A DNA stretch of 33,336 nt, from positions 1 to 33,336 of the forward strand of contig CAWELN010000023.1 in the NCBI GenBank assembly GCA_963809795.1, given 5' to 3'. This document shows, piece after piece, positions 15,279 through 24,016 of the stretch. The notes below the pieces were generated by a model. The model saw nothing but the letters and a program-made list of their open reading frames with translations, was not told the DNA's origin and searched no databases. This DNA is from DASUAS01 sp963809795. GTDB taxonomy: Bacteria; Actinomycetota; Acidimicrobiia; IMCC26256; DASPTH01. The translations under genes were made by a program, and so were the position numbers. Positions within the stretch are counted from its first letter, which is position 1, and each line of letters begins with the position of its first letter.

Positions 15279-17179
15279 ACCCGGTGGATCCTTCGGCGCT
15301 GACCGCGGCGTTGGCCGAAGCGAACCTCGCGGTCCTCGTGTCCGCGCTCGCGCACCTCACCGGTGACCTCACCCTGATCGACCGCTATCCCGACCCGCGC
15401 CAGTTCGACCACGGACGGGGGCCGGGCACGCTGCCCCCCGCCGAGGCGGAGGCGATCCGGGCGGAGGCCGTCGCGGTGCTCGGCGCGCCGGACGGTCCCG
15501 TCGCCCGCCCCGCCGTCGACGAGGCTTCGCTCCACCGGATCATGGAGTTCTGCGCCGGCGAGGAGGTGGCCCCGGAGTACCTCCCGCTCGTCGAGGAGGA
15601 GGCCAACTTCGACGGCGACGACCGGCGGCGATTCGTGTGGCGCCGGGTGCCCGACGACGCGGTGCGCCGGAGCTTCCGCGTGGGCATCATCGGCGCCGGC
15701 CTGGGCGGCTTGTGCGCGGCGATCCGGCTCGAGCAGGCGGGGATCCCCTACACCGTGTTCGAGAAGAACCCCGACGTCGGTGGTACCTGGTACGAGAACA
15801 CGTACCCCGACCTGCGGGTCGACGTCCCCAACCACTTCTACTCCTACTCCTTCCGGCCCAATCCCGACTGGTCCCACTACTTCGCCCGCCGCGACGAGCT
15901 GGCCGAGTACATCGAGACCTGCGCCAAGGAGTACGGCGTCCTCCCGAACGTCCGCTGCTGCACCGAGGTGCTCGCGGCCGACTACGACGAACGCCGCGGC
16001 CGGTGGGCGGTGCAGCTGTGCGGCGCCGACGGCACGGAGGAGCGAATCGAGGTCGACGCGCTGATCAGCGCGGTGGGCATGCTGAGCCGGCCCTCGATCC
16101 CCGACCTGCCCGGCCTCGACGCGTTCGCGGGCCCGTGGTTCCACTCGGCGCGCTGGGACCACGACGTCGACCTCAAGGGCCGGCGGGTCGCCGTCGTCGG
16201 GACCGGGGCGAGCGCGATGCAGTTCGCGCCCGCCATCGCGCCCGATGTCGAGCAGCTGACGATCTTCCAGCGGTCGCGACACTGGGTGACGCCCAACCCG
16301 AACTACCACCGCGCGGTGACCGACGCCGAGAAGTGGCTGTTCCACCACGTGCCCTACTACGAGGGCTGGTACCGCTTCCTCAACTTCTGGAACAGTGCCG
16401 ACCGCATGTACCCCGCGTTCCGCGTCGACCCCGACTGGCCCGAGCCCGACCGCGCCGTCAGCCGCCCCAACGACAAGCTCCGCCGCGTCATGACGACGCA
16501 CATCGAGCGCGAGCTCGCGGCGCGGCCGGAGCTGGTCGACGAGGTCCTGCCCGACTACCCGGCGCTGGGCAAGCGCATGTTGCAGGACAACGGCTGGTAC
16601 CGGGCCCTGTTGCGTGAGAACGTCACGCTCGTGAACGAACGGATCGCCGGCGTGGAACCGGACGCGGTCGTCACCACGTCGGGCCGCTCGTACGCGGCCG
16701 ACGTCATCGTGCTGGCGACCGGGTTCCTGCCCAACAAGTACCTGTGGCCCATGCGGATCACCGGCCGCGGCGTCGTGCTCGAAGACCTCTGGGGCGAGGA
16801 CCCGCGGGCGTACCTCGGCATCACCGTGCCCCGGTTCCCGAACCTCTTCTGCCTCTACGGGCCGAACACCAACCCGGTGGTCGGCAGCGTCATCGCGGTC
16901 CTGGAGTGCCAAGTGAACTACATCGTCAAAGCGATCGGCGCGCTGCTCGAGGACGGCTACGCCACGATGGAGTGCCGCCAGGACGTGCACGACGCCTACA
17001 ACGAGCGGGTCGACGCCGAGCACGAGCACCTCGTGTGGCGCCACCCGCGCGTGCACAGCTACTACAACAACAGCAAGGGCCGCGTCACCACGAACATGCC
17101 CTGGAAGTTGCTCGACTACTGGCGCATGACGAAGGAACCCGCGCTCGACGACTTCGTCCTGACGAGGAGGCCGGCGTGA
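15275..17179 (+). CDS. Flavin-containing monooxygenase, Baeyer-Villiger type
   Basis: 634-residue class B flavoprotein that uses FAD, NADPH and O2 to insert oxygen next to a ketone, giving an ester or lactone. The FAD site G-x-G-x-x-G is at 140-145 (GAGLGG), GGTWYENTYPD at 169-179, and the NADPH motif GTGASA at 309-314. The Baeyer-Villiger fingerprint F-x-G-x3-H-x3-W is at F284, G286, H290 and W294, followed by D, one of the accepted variants. About 130 residues precede the Rossmann fold, a long N-terminal extension seen in the acetone/cycloalkanone-type subgroup. GTG 15275 overlaps the previous stop. Next to SDRs that make ketones, a ring-expanding step is a reasonable inference. Confidence 0.93.
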   Translation: MNPVDPSALTAALAEANLAVLVSALAHLTGDLTLIDRYPDPRQFDHGRGPGTLPPAEAEAIRAEAVAVLGAPDGPVARPAVDEASLHRIMEFCAGEEVAPEYLPLVEEEANFDGDDRRRFVWRRVPDDAVRRSFRVGIIGAGLGGLCAAIRLEQAGIPYTVFEKNPDVGGTWYENTYPDLRVDVPNHFYSYSFRPNPDWSHYFARRDELAEYIETCAKEYGVLPNVRCCTEVLAADYDERRGRWAVQLCGADGTEERIEVDALISAVGMLSRPSIPDLPGLDAFAGPWFHSARWDHDVDLKGRRVAVVGTGASAMQFAPAIAPDVEQLTIFQRSRHWVTPNPNYHRAVTDAEKWLFHHVPYYEGWYRFLNFWNSADRMYPAFRVDPDWPEPDRAVSRPNDKLRRVMTTHIERELAARPELVDEVLPDYPALGKRMLQDNGWYRALLRENVTLVNERIAGVEPDAVVTTSGRSYAADVIVLATGFLPNKYLWPMRITGRGVVLEDLWGEDPRAYLGITVPRFPNLFCLYGPNTNPVVGSVIAVLECQVNYIVKAIGALLEDGYATMECRQDVHDAYNERVDAEHEHLVWRHPRVHSYYNNSKGRVTTNMPWKLLDYWRMTKEPALDDFVLTRRPA

Positions 17180-17952
17180 GCGGCCGGCTCGACGGCCAGG
17201 TCGGCATCGTGACCGGCGCCGCGTCCGGGTTCGGGCGGGCGACCGCGAACCGCTTCGCCGAGGAGGGGGCGCGGGTGGTCATCGTCGACCTCGACGAGCC
17301 ACGCGGCGCCGTCGTCGTCGACGAGGTCCGCGCCGCGGGGACCGACGCGCGCCTCGTGGTCGGCGACGTCTCGACGCTCGAGGTCGCGCAGGAGGCGGTG
17401 ACCACCGCGACCGGGGAGTTCGGGCGCCTCGACGTGCTCGTCAACAACGCCGGCATCGTGCAGGGCGACGATCGTGACACCTGGGACACGACCGAGGAGA
17501 CGTGGGACCGGCTCCTGCGCGTGAACCTGCGGAGCGTGTACGTGTGCTCGAAGGCCGCCATCCCGGTGATGCGCGAGGCGAGAGGCGGCTCGATCGTGAA
17601 CGTGGCGTCGATCGCGGCCTCCGTGTGCGTGGGCGGCGCCGCCTACGCGGCCGCGAAGGGCGGGATCCTGAGCTACACCCGACACGTCGCGCGCGAGCTC
17701 GCCGCCCGCAACGTCCGCGTCAACTGCGTGTCGCCCGGTTTCATGCGCACCCCCATGACGACCGGCGAGCGCCTCGGGCTCGACGAGGAGGCCCAGGAGG
17801 CGCGCATCCAGGGCTGGGCCCGCCTCATGCCGACCAAGCGGCTCGGCTCGGTGGACGACATCGCCAACGCGATCGTCTACCTGGCCAGCGCCGAGGCGGG
17901 ATACGTCACCGGGCAGGAGATCATCGTCGACGGCGCGTACGTGGTGCGATGA
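17176..17952 (+). CDS. SDR oxidoreductase
   Basis: 258-residue classical SDR with every standard element: TGAASGFG for the cofactor, D-type acidic end of strand 2 (VIVDLDE), which favours NAD, NNAG, NVASIAAS with the catalytic serine, and YAAAK. The C-terminus has SPGFMRTPM and GYVTGQEIIVDGAY, as in FabG-like dehydrogenases. GTG 17176 overlaps the monooxygenase stop by 4 bases, and its own stop overlaps the next ATG. The tight coupling to the monooxygenase suggests it supplies the ketone or processes the oxygenated product. Confidence 0.93.
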   Translation: MSGRLDGQVGIVTGAASGFGRATANRFAEEGARVVIVDLDEPRGAVVVDEVRAAGTDARLVVGDVSTLEVAQEAVTTATGEFGRLDVLVNNAGIVQGDDRDTWDTTEETWDRLLRVNLRSVYVCSKAAIPVMREARGGSIVNVASIAASVCVGGAAYAAAKGGILSYTRHVARELAARNVRVNCVSPGFMRTPMTTGERLGLDEEAQEARIQGWARLMPTKRLGSVDDIANAIVYLASAEAGYVTGQEIIVDGAYVVR

Positions 17953-18740
17953 CCCCGTCCGCGTACGAGACGATCCGGTACGAGGTCGACGCCGACGCGC
18001 GCGTCGCGACCGTCACCCTCGACCGCCCGGAGGCGCTCAACGCGTTCGACCGGCAGATGTGCGAAGAGATCCGCGACGCGTGGCACGTGATCAAGGCCGA
18101 CGACACGGTCAACGCGGTCGTCGTGCGGGCCGCCGGCGACCGCGCGTTCTCCGCCGGGCTCGACACCAAGCAGAGCTTCGGCCAACCCGACCTCGTGTGG
18201 AACCACCTCGACCCGGGCGAGTACCTCAGCCCGAAGTGGCAGAAGCTGTGGAAGCCGGTGGTGTGCGCGGTGCACGGGATCTGCACCGCGGGGGCCTTCT
18301 ACTTCCTCAACGAGGCCGACGTCGTGATCTGCTCCGACGACGCGACGTTCTTCGACTCCCACGTGACGTACGGCTTCGTGTCGGCCATCGAACCGATCGG
18401 GTTGATGCGGCGCATCGGGCTCGGCGACACGCTCCGCATGGCCCTGACCGGCAACGCCGAGCGCGTGTCGGCCGAGACCGCGCTGCGGCTCGGCCTCGTC
18501 ACCGAGGTGGTGGGCCGGGACGAGCTCTGGCCGCACGCGCACGACCTGGCCCGGCTCATCGCGTCGTACCCGGCCGTGGCGACCCAGGGCACGGTGCGCG
18601 CGATCTGGGAGTCCCTCGACAAGCCGTACCGCGCCGCGATGGAGCAGGGTCTGATGTACACGCGCCTCGGCAACCCGATCGGCGCCGCCGAGATCGAGCG
18701 CACCGGCGTCCTTCGAACTCCAACGCCGAGGGTGCGGTGA
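17949..18740 (+). CDS. Crotonase-superfamily protein lacking both catalytic Glu
   Basis: 263-residue enoyl-CoA hydratase-like protein. It has LDRPEALNAF at residues 24-33 and the oxyanion element FSAGLDT. The positions of rat Glu144 and Glu164 are Y118 (AGAFYFL) and H138 (FFDSHV). Simple hydratase chemistry is unlikely. The FFDxHV element is shared with the crotonase at 3965-4768, so both may belong to one non-canonical clade. Superfamily members in steroid degradation include ring-opening hydrolases such as EchA20, which makes such a role conceivable. The ATG overlaps the SDR stop, and the stop overlaps the ligase GTG. Confidence 0.88.
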   Translation: MTPSAYETIRYEVDADARVATVTLDRPEALNAFDRQMCEEIRDAWHVIKADDTVNAVVVRAAGDRAFSAGLDTKQSFGQPDLVWNHLDPGEYLSPKWQKLWKPVVCAVHGICTAGAFYFLNEADVVICSDDATFFDSHVTYGFVSAIEPIGLMRRIGLGDTLRMALTGNAERVSAETALRLGLVTEVVGRDELWPHAHDLARLIASYPAVATQGTVRAIWESLDKPYRAAMEQGLMYTRLGNPIGAAEIERTGVLRTPTPRVR

Positions 18741-20230
18741 ACACCCTCTCGGAGCGCCTCCACGCGGTGCTGGCGCTCGATCCGGCCGCGCCCGCGGTGG
18801 AGTTCGACGGCGCGTGGTCGACGTGGGGGGAGCTGGCGTCCGCCGCCGACGCGGTCGACGCCGCGCTGCGGGCGACGGGCCTCGGCGCCGGCTCGCCCGT
18901 CGGGCTCATGGTGCGCAACCGGCCCGCCGCGCTGGCCGCGTTCGTCGGTCTCCTGCGCGCCGGCGCCTGCGTGGTCACGGTGAACCCGCTCCTCGGCGCC
19001 GAGCGGCTGCGTGCCGACCTGCCGTCGCTCGGCCTGCCCCTGCTGCTCGGTGCGGCCGACGACCTCGCCCTCGTCCCGGGCGACGAGCTGCCGTCGACCG
19101 CGCGCGGCGCGCTGGGCGCGCTCGGGTCGCCCATCGACCTCCTGGGCGGATCGGGTGCGCCCACCACGGCAACCGCGCCCGGGGTCGCGGTGCGCATGCT
19201 CACCAGCGGCACCACCGGGCCGCCGAAGCGCATCGACCTGCGCTACGAGATGCTCGAGCTGGTGATGCGCGGTGCCAAGCACTACGAGACGGGGACCGGG
19301 TCCGAGCTCCGGCTGCGCACGGGCGTGGTCATCGTGAACGCGCCGCTCGTGCACGTGAGCGGCGTCTTCCGCGTCGTGCAGGCGGTGCTCGACGGGCGCC
19401 GCATCGCGTTGCTCGAGCGCTTCAGCGTCGACGGCTGGGTGCGGGCGGTGCGCGAGCACCGCCCGAAGACGGTGAGCCTCGTCCCGACCGCGCTGCGGAT
19501 GGTGCTCGACGCCGACGTCGACCGCGACGTCTTCGACAGCGTGCGCTCGGTGGTGTCGGGCACCGCGCCGCTCGACCCCGATCTCGCCGACGCCTTCACC
19601 GCGCGCTACGGCGTCCCCGTGCTCACGTCCTACGGCGCCACCGAGTTCGGTGGTGGCGTCGCGGGATGGAACCTGGCCGACCACCAGCAGTACGCGGTGG
19701 CGAAGCGGGGCAGCGTCGGACGCGCGCACGCCGGCTGCTCGCTGCGCATCGTCGATCCCGACCGCGGCACCGACCTCGGCACCGATGCGGTCGGGTTGCT
19801 CGAGGTCCGCGCCGCCCAGCTCGGGACCGACGAGTGGGTGCGCACCACCGACCTCGCCCGCGTCGACGCCGACGGGTTCCTCTGGATCGTGGGCCGGTCC
19901 GACCAGACCATCCTCCGCGGCGGCTACAAGGTGCAGCCCGAGGTGGTGCGCGCCGCGCTCGAGCGGGATGCGGCGGTGGTGGAGGCCGCGGTCGTCGGGG
20001 TCCCGGACGCCCGTCTCGGTGCGGTGCCGGTGGCGGCGATCGAGCGGCGGCCCGGACACGACATCGACGAGGAGGCCCTGCTGGCGGAGGCGGGCAGGCA
20101 CCTCGCCCGGTACGAGGTGCCGGTCGCCGTCACCGTGGTCGACGCGCTGCCGCGCACCGCCTCGGGCAAGGCCGATCTCGCCGCGGTGCGGGCGATGTTC
20201 GACGTCGAGGCCGCCGCGGTGGGGCCGTGA
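18737..20230 (+). CDS. AMP-forming acyl-CoA ligase (first of three)
   Basis: 497-residue ANL-superfamily enzyme that activates a carboxylic acid with ATP and CoA. The P-loop-like motif LTSGTTGPPKR, then YGATE, the hinge region RTTDLARVDADG, GRSDQTILRGGYKV, and the catalytic-lysine tail PRTASGKAD are all present in order. It differs clearly from the two ligases downstream, which look like a separate pair. GTG 18737 overlaps the previous stop by 4 bases. Substrate specificity cannot be read from the sequence; the context suggests a cyclic or ring-fission acid. Confidence 0.92.
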   Translation: MNTLSERLHAVLALDPAAPAVEFDGAWSTWGELASAADAVDAALRATGLGAGSPVGLMVRNRPAALAAFVGLLRAGACVVTVNPLLGAERLRADLPSLGLPLLLGAADDLALVPGDELPSTARGALGALGSPIDLLGGSGAPTTATAPGVAVRMLTSGTTGPPKRIDLRYEMLELVMRGAKHYETGTGSELRLRTGVVIVNAPLVHVSGVFRVVQAVLDGRRIALLERFSVDGWVRAVREHRPKTVSLVPTALRMVLDADVDRDVFDSVRSVVSGTAPLDPDLADAFTARYGVPVLTSYGATEFGGGVAGWNLADHQQYAVAKRGSVGRAHAGCSLRIVDPDRGTDLGTDAVGLLEVRAAQLGTDEWVRTTDLARVDADGFLWIVGRSDQTILRGGYKVQPEVVRAALERDAAVVEAAVVGVPDARLGAVPVAAIERRPGHDIDEEALLAEAGRHLARYEVPVAVTVVDALPRTASGKADLAAVRAMFDVEAAAVGP

Positions 20231-20871
20231 CGATGGAGCCGTGGACCTTCGGGGAGGCGCCCCTGCCCGCGGTCGTCGAGCTCGCGGAGGTGCTGCGCGA
20301 CCTCACGAGCACCGTCCTGTCGCTCGAGCGGACCAGCCCGGAGCTCGAGGAGGTGACCCGGGTGCTGCGCGACGCGCAGGCCCGGCTCGCCCTCGGCGCG
20401 CCGGCCGATCCCGCGCCCCGCGTCGGCGAGCACCCCACCGAGGACCAACGGGTGTACGTCGACCACTCGCGCGACGTCGGTGAGTACAACCCGTGCTTCC
20501 CGCGCTACGAGTTCGCGGTCGACGCCGACGGCAGCACTGGCCGGGGGACGGTCGAGTTCCCGGTCTGCTACGAGGGACCGCCCGGGATCGTGCACGGCGG
20601 CTTCCTCGCGGTGTTCTTCGACTGCGTGCTCCAGCAGCTCAATTGCGATCTCGGCCAGGCGGGCAAGACGGCCGAGCTCTCGCTCCGGTTCCGACGGCCG
20701 ACGCCGCTGGTCACACCCCTCGTCGTGCACGCCGAGCGCACCATCGAGGGCAGCCGGATCCACTCGCAGGCGCGACTCGAGCGCGACGGCACGGTGGTGT
20801 GCGAAGCGGAGATGCGCGCCGCCCTGGGGGACCGCGCCGCGCTCCCTGCGGTCTCCCCCCGCCGCGCATGA
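20227..20871 (+). CDS. Hotdog-fold (PaaI-like) thioesterase
   Basis: 214-residue protein with a C-terminal hotdog domain. The motif GIVHGGFLAVFFDCVLQQ matches the thioesterase pattern H-G-G-x(6-7)-D with the catalytic Asp. About 70 residues before it form a predicted helix (VVELAEVLRDLTSTVLSLE), longer than in small PaaI proteins. GTG 20227 gives the same 4-base overlap as its neighbours; ATG 20233 is an alternative. Between ligase genes it may release CoA from dead-end thioesters or edit ligase products. Confidence 0.82.
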   Translation: MTMEPWTFGEAPLPAVVELAEVLRDLTSTVLSLERTSPELEEVTRVLRDAQARLALGAPADPAPRVGEHPTEDQRVYVDHSRDVGEYNPCFPRYEFAVDADGSTGRGTVEFPVCYEGPPGIVHGGFLAVFFDCVLQQLNCDLGQAGKTAELSLRFRRPTPLVTPLVVHAERTIEGSRIHSQARLERDGTVVCEAEMRAALGDRAALPAVSPRRA

Positions 20872-22433
20872 GCACCCCCACCACGGTCAGCCGCGTCCTG
20901 CGCGCGCGCGTCGCCGAGCGTCCCGACGCCGACTACGTCGTCTGCGACGACGCCCGCCTCACCTATGCCGACGCCGAACGCCGCAGCCGGGTGTTGGCGC
21001 GGGGGCTGCTGGCGGCGGGCGCGGGTCGCGGCAGCCGGATCGGCCTGCTGTACCCGACCGGCCTCGACTTCGTCGTGGCGTGGCTGGCGACCGCGCGCGT
21101 CGGCGCGATCGCGGTGCCCATCAGCACCTTCTCGACGCCGATCGAGCTGCGTGACCTGCTCGCCCGCGCCGACGTCGACCTGCTGCTCGGTGTGCCCGCG
21201 TACCGCGGCAACGACTACGTGGCCGGGCTGCACGACGCGTTGGGCGAGGACGTGGCGCGCGCGCCGTCGCCGACGGTGCCGTTCCTGCGGCACGTCTGGC
21301 TGGAGGAGGGGTTCGGCACGCTGGCGGCGCTCGCCGTCCGGGTGCCGGACGCGGTGCTCGACGCGGCCGAGGACGACGTCACCCCGGACGACCGGATGGT
21401 CATCGTGCACACCTCGGGTTCGACCAGCGCCCCGAAGGGCGTGCTGCACCAGCACGGGTCGCTCCTCGGCCACCTCGAGAGCCTGAACCGGCTGCGCGGC
21501 CTCGACCCGGGGGTGCGCCTGTTCTCCAACTCGCCCATGTTCTGGGTCGGTGGGCTCGCCTACAACATCGTCGGCGTGCTCGTCGCCGGCGCCACCCTCC
21601 TGTGCTCGGCCTCGCTCGACCCGGCCGAGACGCTCGACTTCATCGAGCGCGAACGACCCGAGCTCACCAACGGGTTCGTCGCGTCGATCGCCGCACTGGT
21701 CGCGCACCCGAGCTTCCCCACGCGCGACTTCTCGTCGATCCGTGGTGGGAACCTCCACCCGCTGCTCCCCGACGCCATCCGGCCCGCGGACCCGGAGCTC
21801 CGGCACAACATGCTCGGCACGACCGAGACCGCCAGCGTGTGCCTGATGGATCCGGACGAGACCGACCAGCCCGAAGGCCGGCGCGGCTCGTTCGGCCGGC
21901 CGGTGCCCGGGCTCGACGCCCGGGTGGTCGACCCCGACAGCCTCGACGACGTCGCGCCGGGGGAGGTGGGTGAGCTCTGGTTCCGGGGCCCCTCCCTGAT
22001 GGAGGGCTACTACGGGCGCGAGCGCGCCGAGGTGTTCACCGCCGACGGCTGGTACCGGACCGGCGACCTCTTCCGCGTCGACGACGACGGCTACTTCTAC
22101 TTCCTGGGCCGGCGCGGCGACATGATCAAGACCGCGGGCGCCAACGTGTCCCCGCGCGAGGTCGAGGCCGCGCTGCGCGAGGTCACCGGAGGTCTCGGTG
22201 CGCTGGTGCTCGGGCTTCCCGACGCCGAGCGGGGCCAGGTCGTCGGCGCCGTCGTCCTCGCCGAACCGGACGACGCCCCCGACCTCGAACAGGTCCGCCA
22301 GGACCTGCGCGCCCGGCTCTCGGCGTACAAGGTGCCGCGGCGCTTCCTCGTCCTCGGGCCCGACGAGCTGCCCATGCTGTCGACCGGCAAGCCCGACCAG
22401 CGCCGGATCATCGAGCGGTTCGATGAGCGCTGA
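20868..22433 (+). CDS. AMP-forming acyl-CoA ligase (second of three)
   Basis: 521-residue ANL-superfamily enzyme with HTSGSTSAPKG, LGTTE, YRTGDLFRVDDDG, GRRGDMIKTAGANVSPREVE and the C-terminal STGKPDQ lysine motif. It shares the unusual FWVGG element and VAGATLL with the next gene, so the two look like a tandem duplication that has diverged. ATG 20868 overlaps the thioesterase stop by 4 bases. The product is a CoA thioester of an unidentified carboxylate. Confidence 0.92.
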   Translation: MSTPTTVSRVLRARVAERPDADYVVCDDARLTYADAERRSRVLARGLLAAGAGRGSRIGLLYPTGLDFVVAWLATARVGAIAVPISTFSTPIELRDLLARADVDLLLGVPAYRGNDYVAGLHDALGEDVARAPSPTVPFLRHVWLEEGFGTLAALAVRVPDAVLDAAEDDVTPDDRMVIVHTSGSTSAPKGVLHQHGSLLGHLESLNRLRGLDPGVRLFSNSPMFWVGGLAYNIVGVLVAGATLLCSASLDPAETLDFIERERPELTNGFVASIAALVAHPSFPTRDFSSIRGGNLHPLLPDAIRPADPELRHNMLGTTETASVCLMDPDETDQPEGRRGSFGRPVPGLDARVVDPDSLDDVAPGEVGELWFRGPSLMEGYYGRERAEVFTADGWYRTGDLFRVDDDGYFYFLGRRGDMIKTAGANVSPREVEAALREVTGGLGALVLGLPDAERGQVVGAVVLAEPDDAPDLEQVRQDLRARLSAYKVPRRFLVLGPDELPMLSTGKPDQRRIIERFDER

Positions 22434-24016
22434 GCGCCTCACCGTGCCCGCGTTGGTGCGGCGCCGGGCCGTCGAGCACCCCGAGAAGCCGTTCGTGGTC
22501 ACCGACGACGACGTGCTGACGTACGGCGAGCTCGACCGGGAGACCGCGGTGGTGGCGTCGCGGTTCGCGGCGGCGGGCGTGGGCAAGGGCACCCGCGTCG
22601 GTGTGCTCATGCCCAACGGCACCGCGTGGCCGGTGGTCGCGCTCGGCGCCGCGCGCGCCGGTGGCACCGTCGTGCCGTTGAGCACGTTGTTGCGGCCGCC
22701 GGAGCTCGCGGCCCAGCTCCACACCGCGGGGGTCGAGCACCTCGTGGTGGTCCCGACGTTCCGCGGTCGCGACTACCTCGCCGACCTCGCGCTCATCTCC
22801 GCGGACCTCGTCCCCGGGACCGGGCTCTTCGTCGACGCGTTGCCCCGGCTCCGTTCGATCGCCGAGTGGGAAGCCGATCGGCGGGTCCCGACCGACGACG
22901 ACGTCGACCGGGAGGCGGTCGACGCGCGCGACGCTGGCGATCCGGCCCGCCGACGACCTCGCGATCATCTTCACGTCGGGCAGCCGGGGCCGTCCGAAGG
23001 GCGTGATCCACACCCACGGCGGCGCGCTGGGTGCCACCGAGGCCGGGCTCGAGGTGCGGCGTCTCGGTGGCGACGACCGCCTCTACATCCCGATGCCGTT
23101 CTTCTGGGTGGGCGGCTTCGGGACCGGCCTGCTGTCGGCGCTGGTCGCCGGGGCCACGCTGCTCACCGAAGCGGTGCCCGAACCGGCGCGCACCCTGGCG
23201 TTCCTCGAACGGGAGCGGGTCACGCTGTTCCGGGGTTGGCCCGACCAGGCGGCGGCGCTGGCCCGGGATCCTCGGTTCGCCGACGCCGATCTCGACTCGC
23301 TGCGCCCCGGCAGCCTCGACGCCGTCCTCCCGGCCGAGCGCCGCGTGCCGGCCCGGGCGCGGGCGAACCTCCTCGGCATGACCGAGTCGTTCGGCCCGTA
23401 CTGCGGTGACCGCCTCGACCAGCCGCTCCCGCCGGGCAAGGAGGGGAGCTGTGGTCGCGCCTTCGCGGGGATCGAGATCCGCATCGTCGACGTCGACACC
23501 GGCACGCCCCTCGGTCCCGACGCGCTGGGCGAGATCCAGCTCCGCGGCCCGAATCTCATGCGCGGGATCTGCGGCCGCCCGCGCACCGACGTCTTCACCG
23601 CCGACGAGTTCTACCCGACCGGCGACCTGGGTCGGCTCGACGCCGACGGCTACCTGTACCTCACCGGCCGGCGCGACGACATGTTCAAGGTGCGCGGCGC
23701 GACCGTCTATCCGAGCGAGGTCGAGCGCGCGTTGCACAGCATCAGAGGTGTCCGGCGCGCCTTCGTCGTCGACGTCGTGCACGACGGCAGCACCGCGGTC
23801 GCCGCCGCGGTGATCGTGACGCCCGACCGCGAGCTCACCGTCGAGGAGCTCGAGCAGGAGGCCCGGGCCCGGCTCAGCGCGTTCAAGGTGCCGACGCACT
23901 GGCGGCTCGTCACCGACGACGAGGTGCCCATGGCGGCCACCGGCAAGGTGGACAAGGCGGGCTTGCAGCAGCTGTTCGGCCCCGAGACGCTCCGGGAGCC
24001 CGCTCGGCCCGGCTAA
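22423..24016 (+). CDS. AMP-forming acyl-CoA ligase (third, one frameshift)
   Basis: ANL-superfamily ligase, about 530 residues, starting at an ATG that overlaps the end of the second ligase by 11 bases. The N-terminal domain (TYGELDRETAVVASRFAAAG) is in one frame. From TLAIRPADDLAIIFTSGS, including the phosphate loop TSGSRGRPKG, it is in another. The break is at 22921-22935 in a GCGCGCG tract. LLGMTES, YPTGDLGRLDADG, GRRDDMFKVRGATVYPSEVE and ATGKVDK follow. It is a paralogue of the gene upstream (PFFWVGGF, VAGATLL). Its stop overlaps the stop of the minus-strand epimerase by 3-4 bases. Confidence 0.88.

Noticed and set aside
15140..17056. 638-codon minus-strand open frame opposite the monooxygenase
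   Set aside because: Composition is that of a reverse-complement shadow; the plus strand has a complete, motif-rich enzyme.
18299..22724. Long minus-strand frames opposite the ligases (600 and 718 codons)
   Set aside because: No motifs, and the plus-strand genes are certain. Long antisense frames are expected at this GC content.
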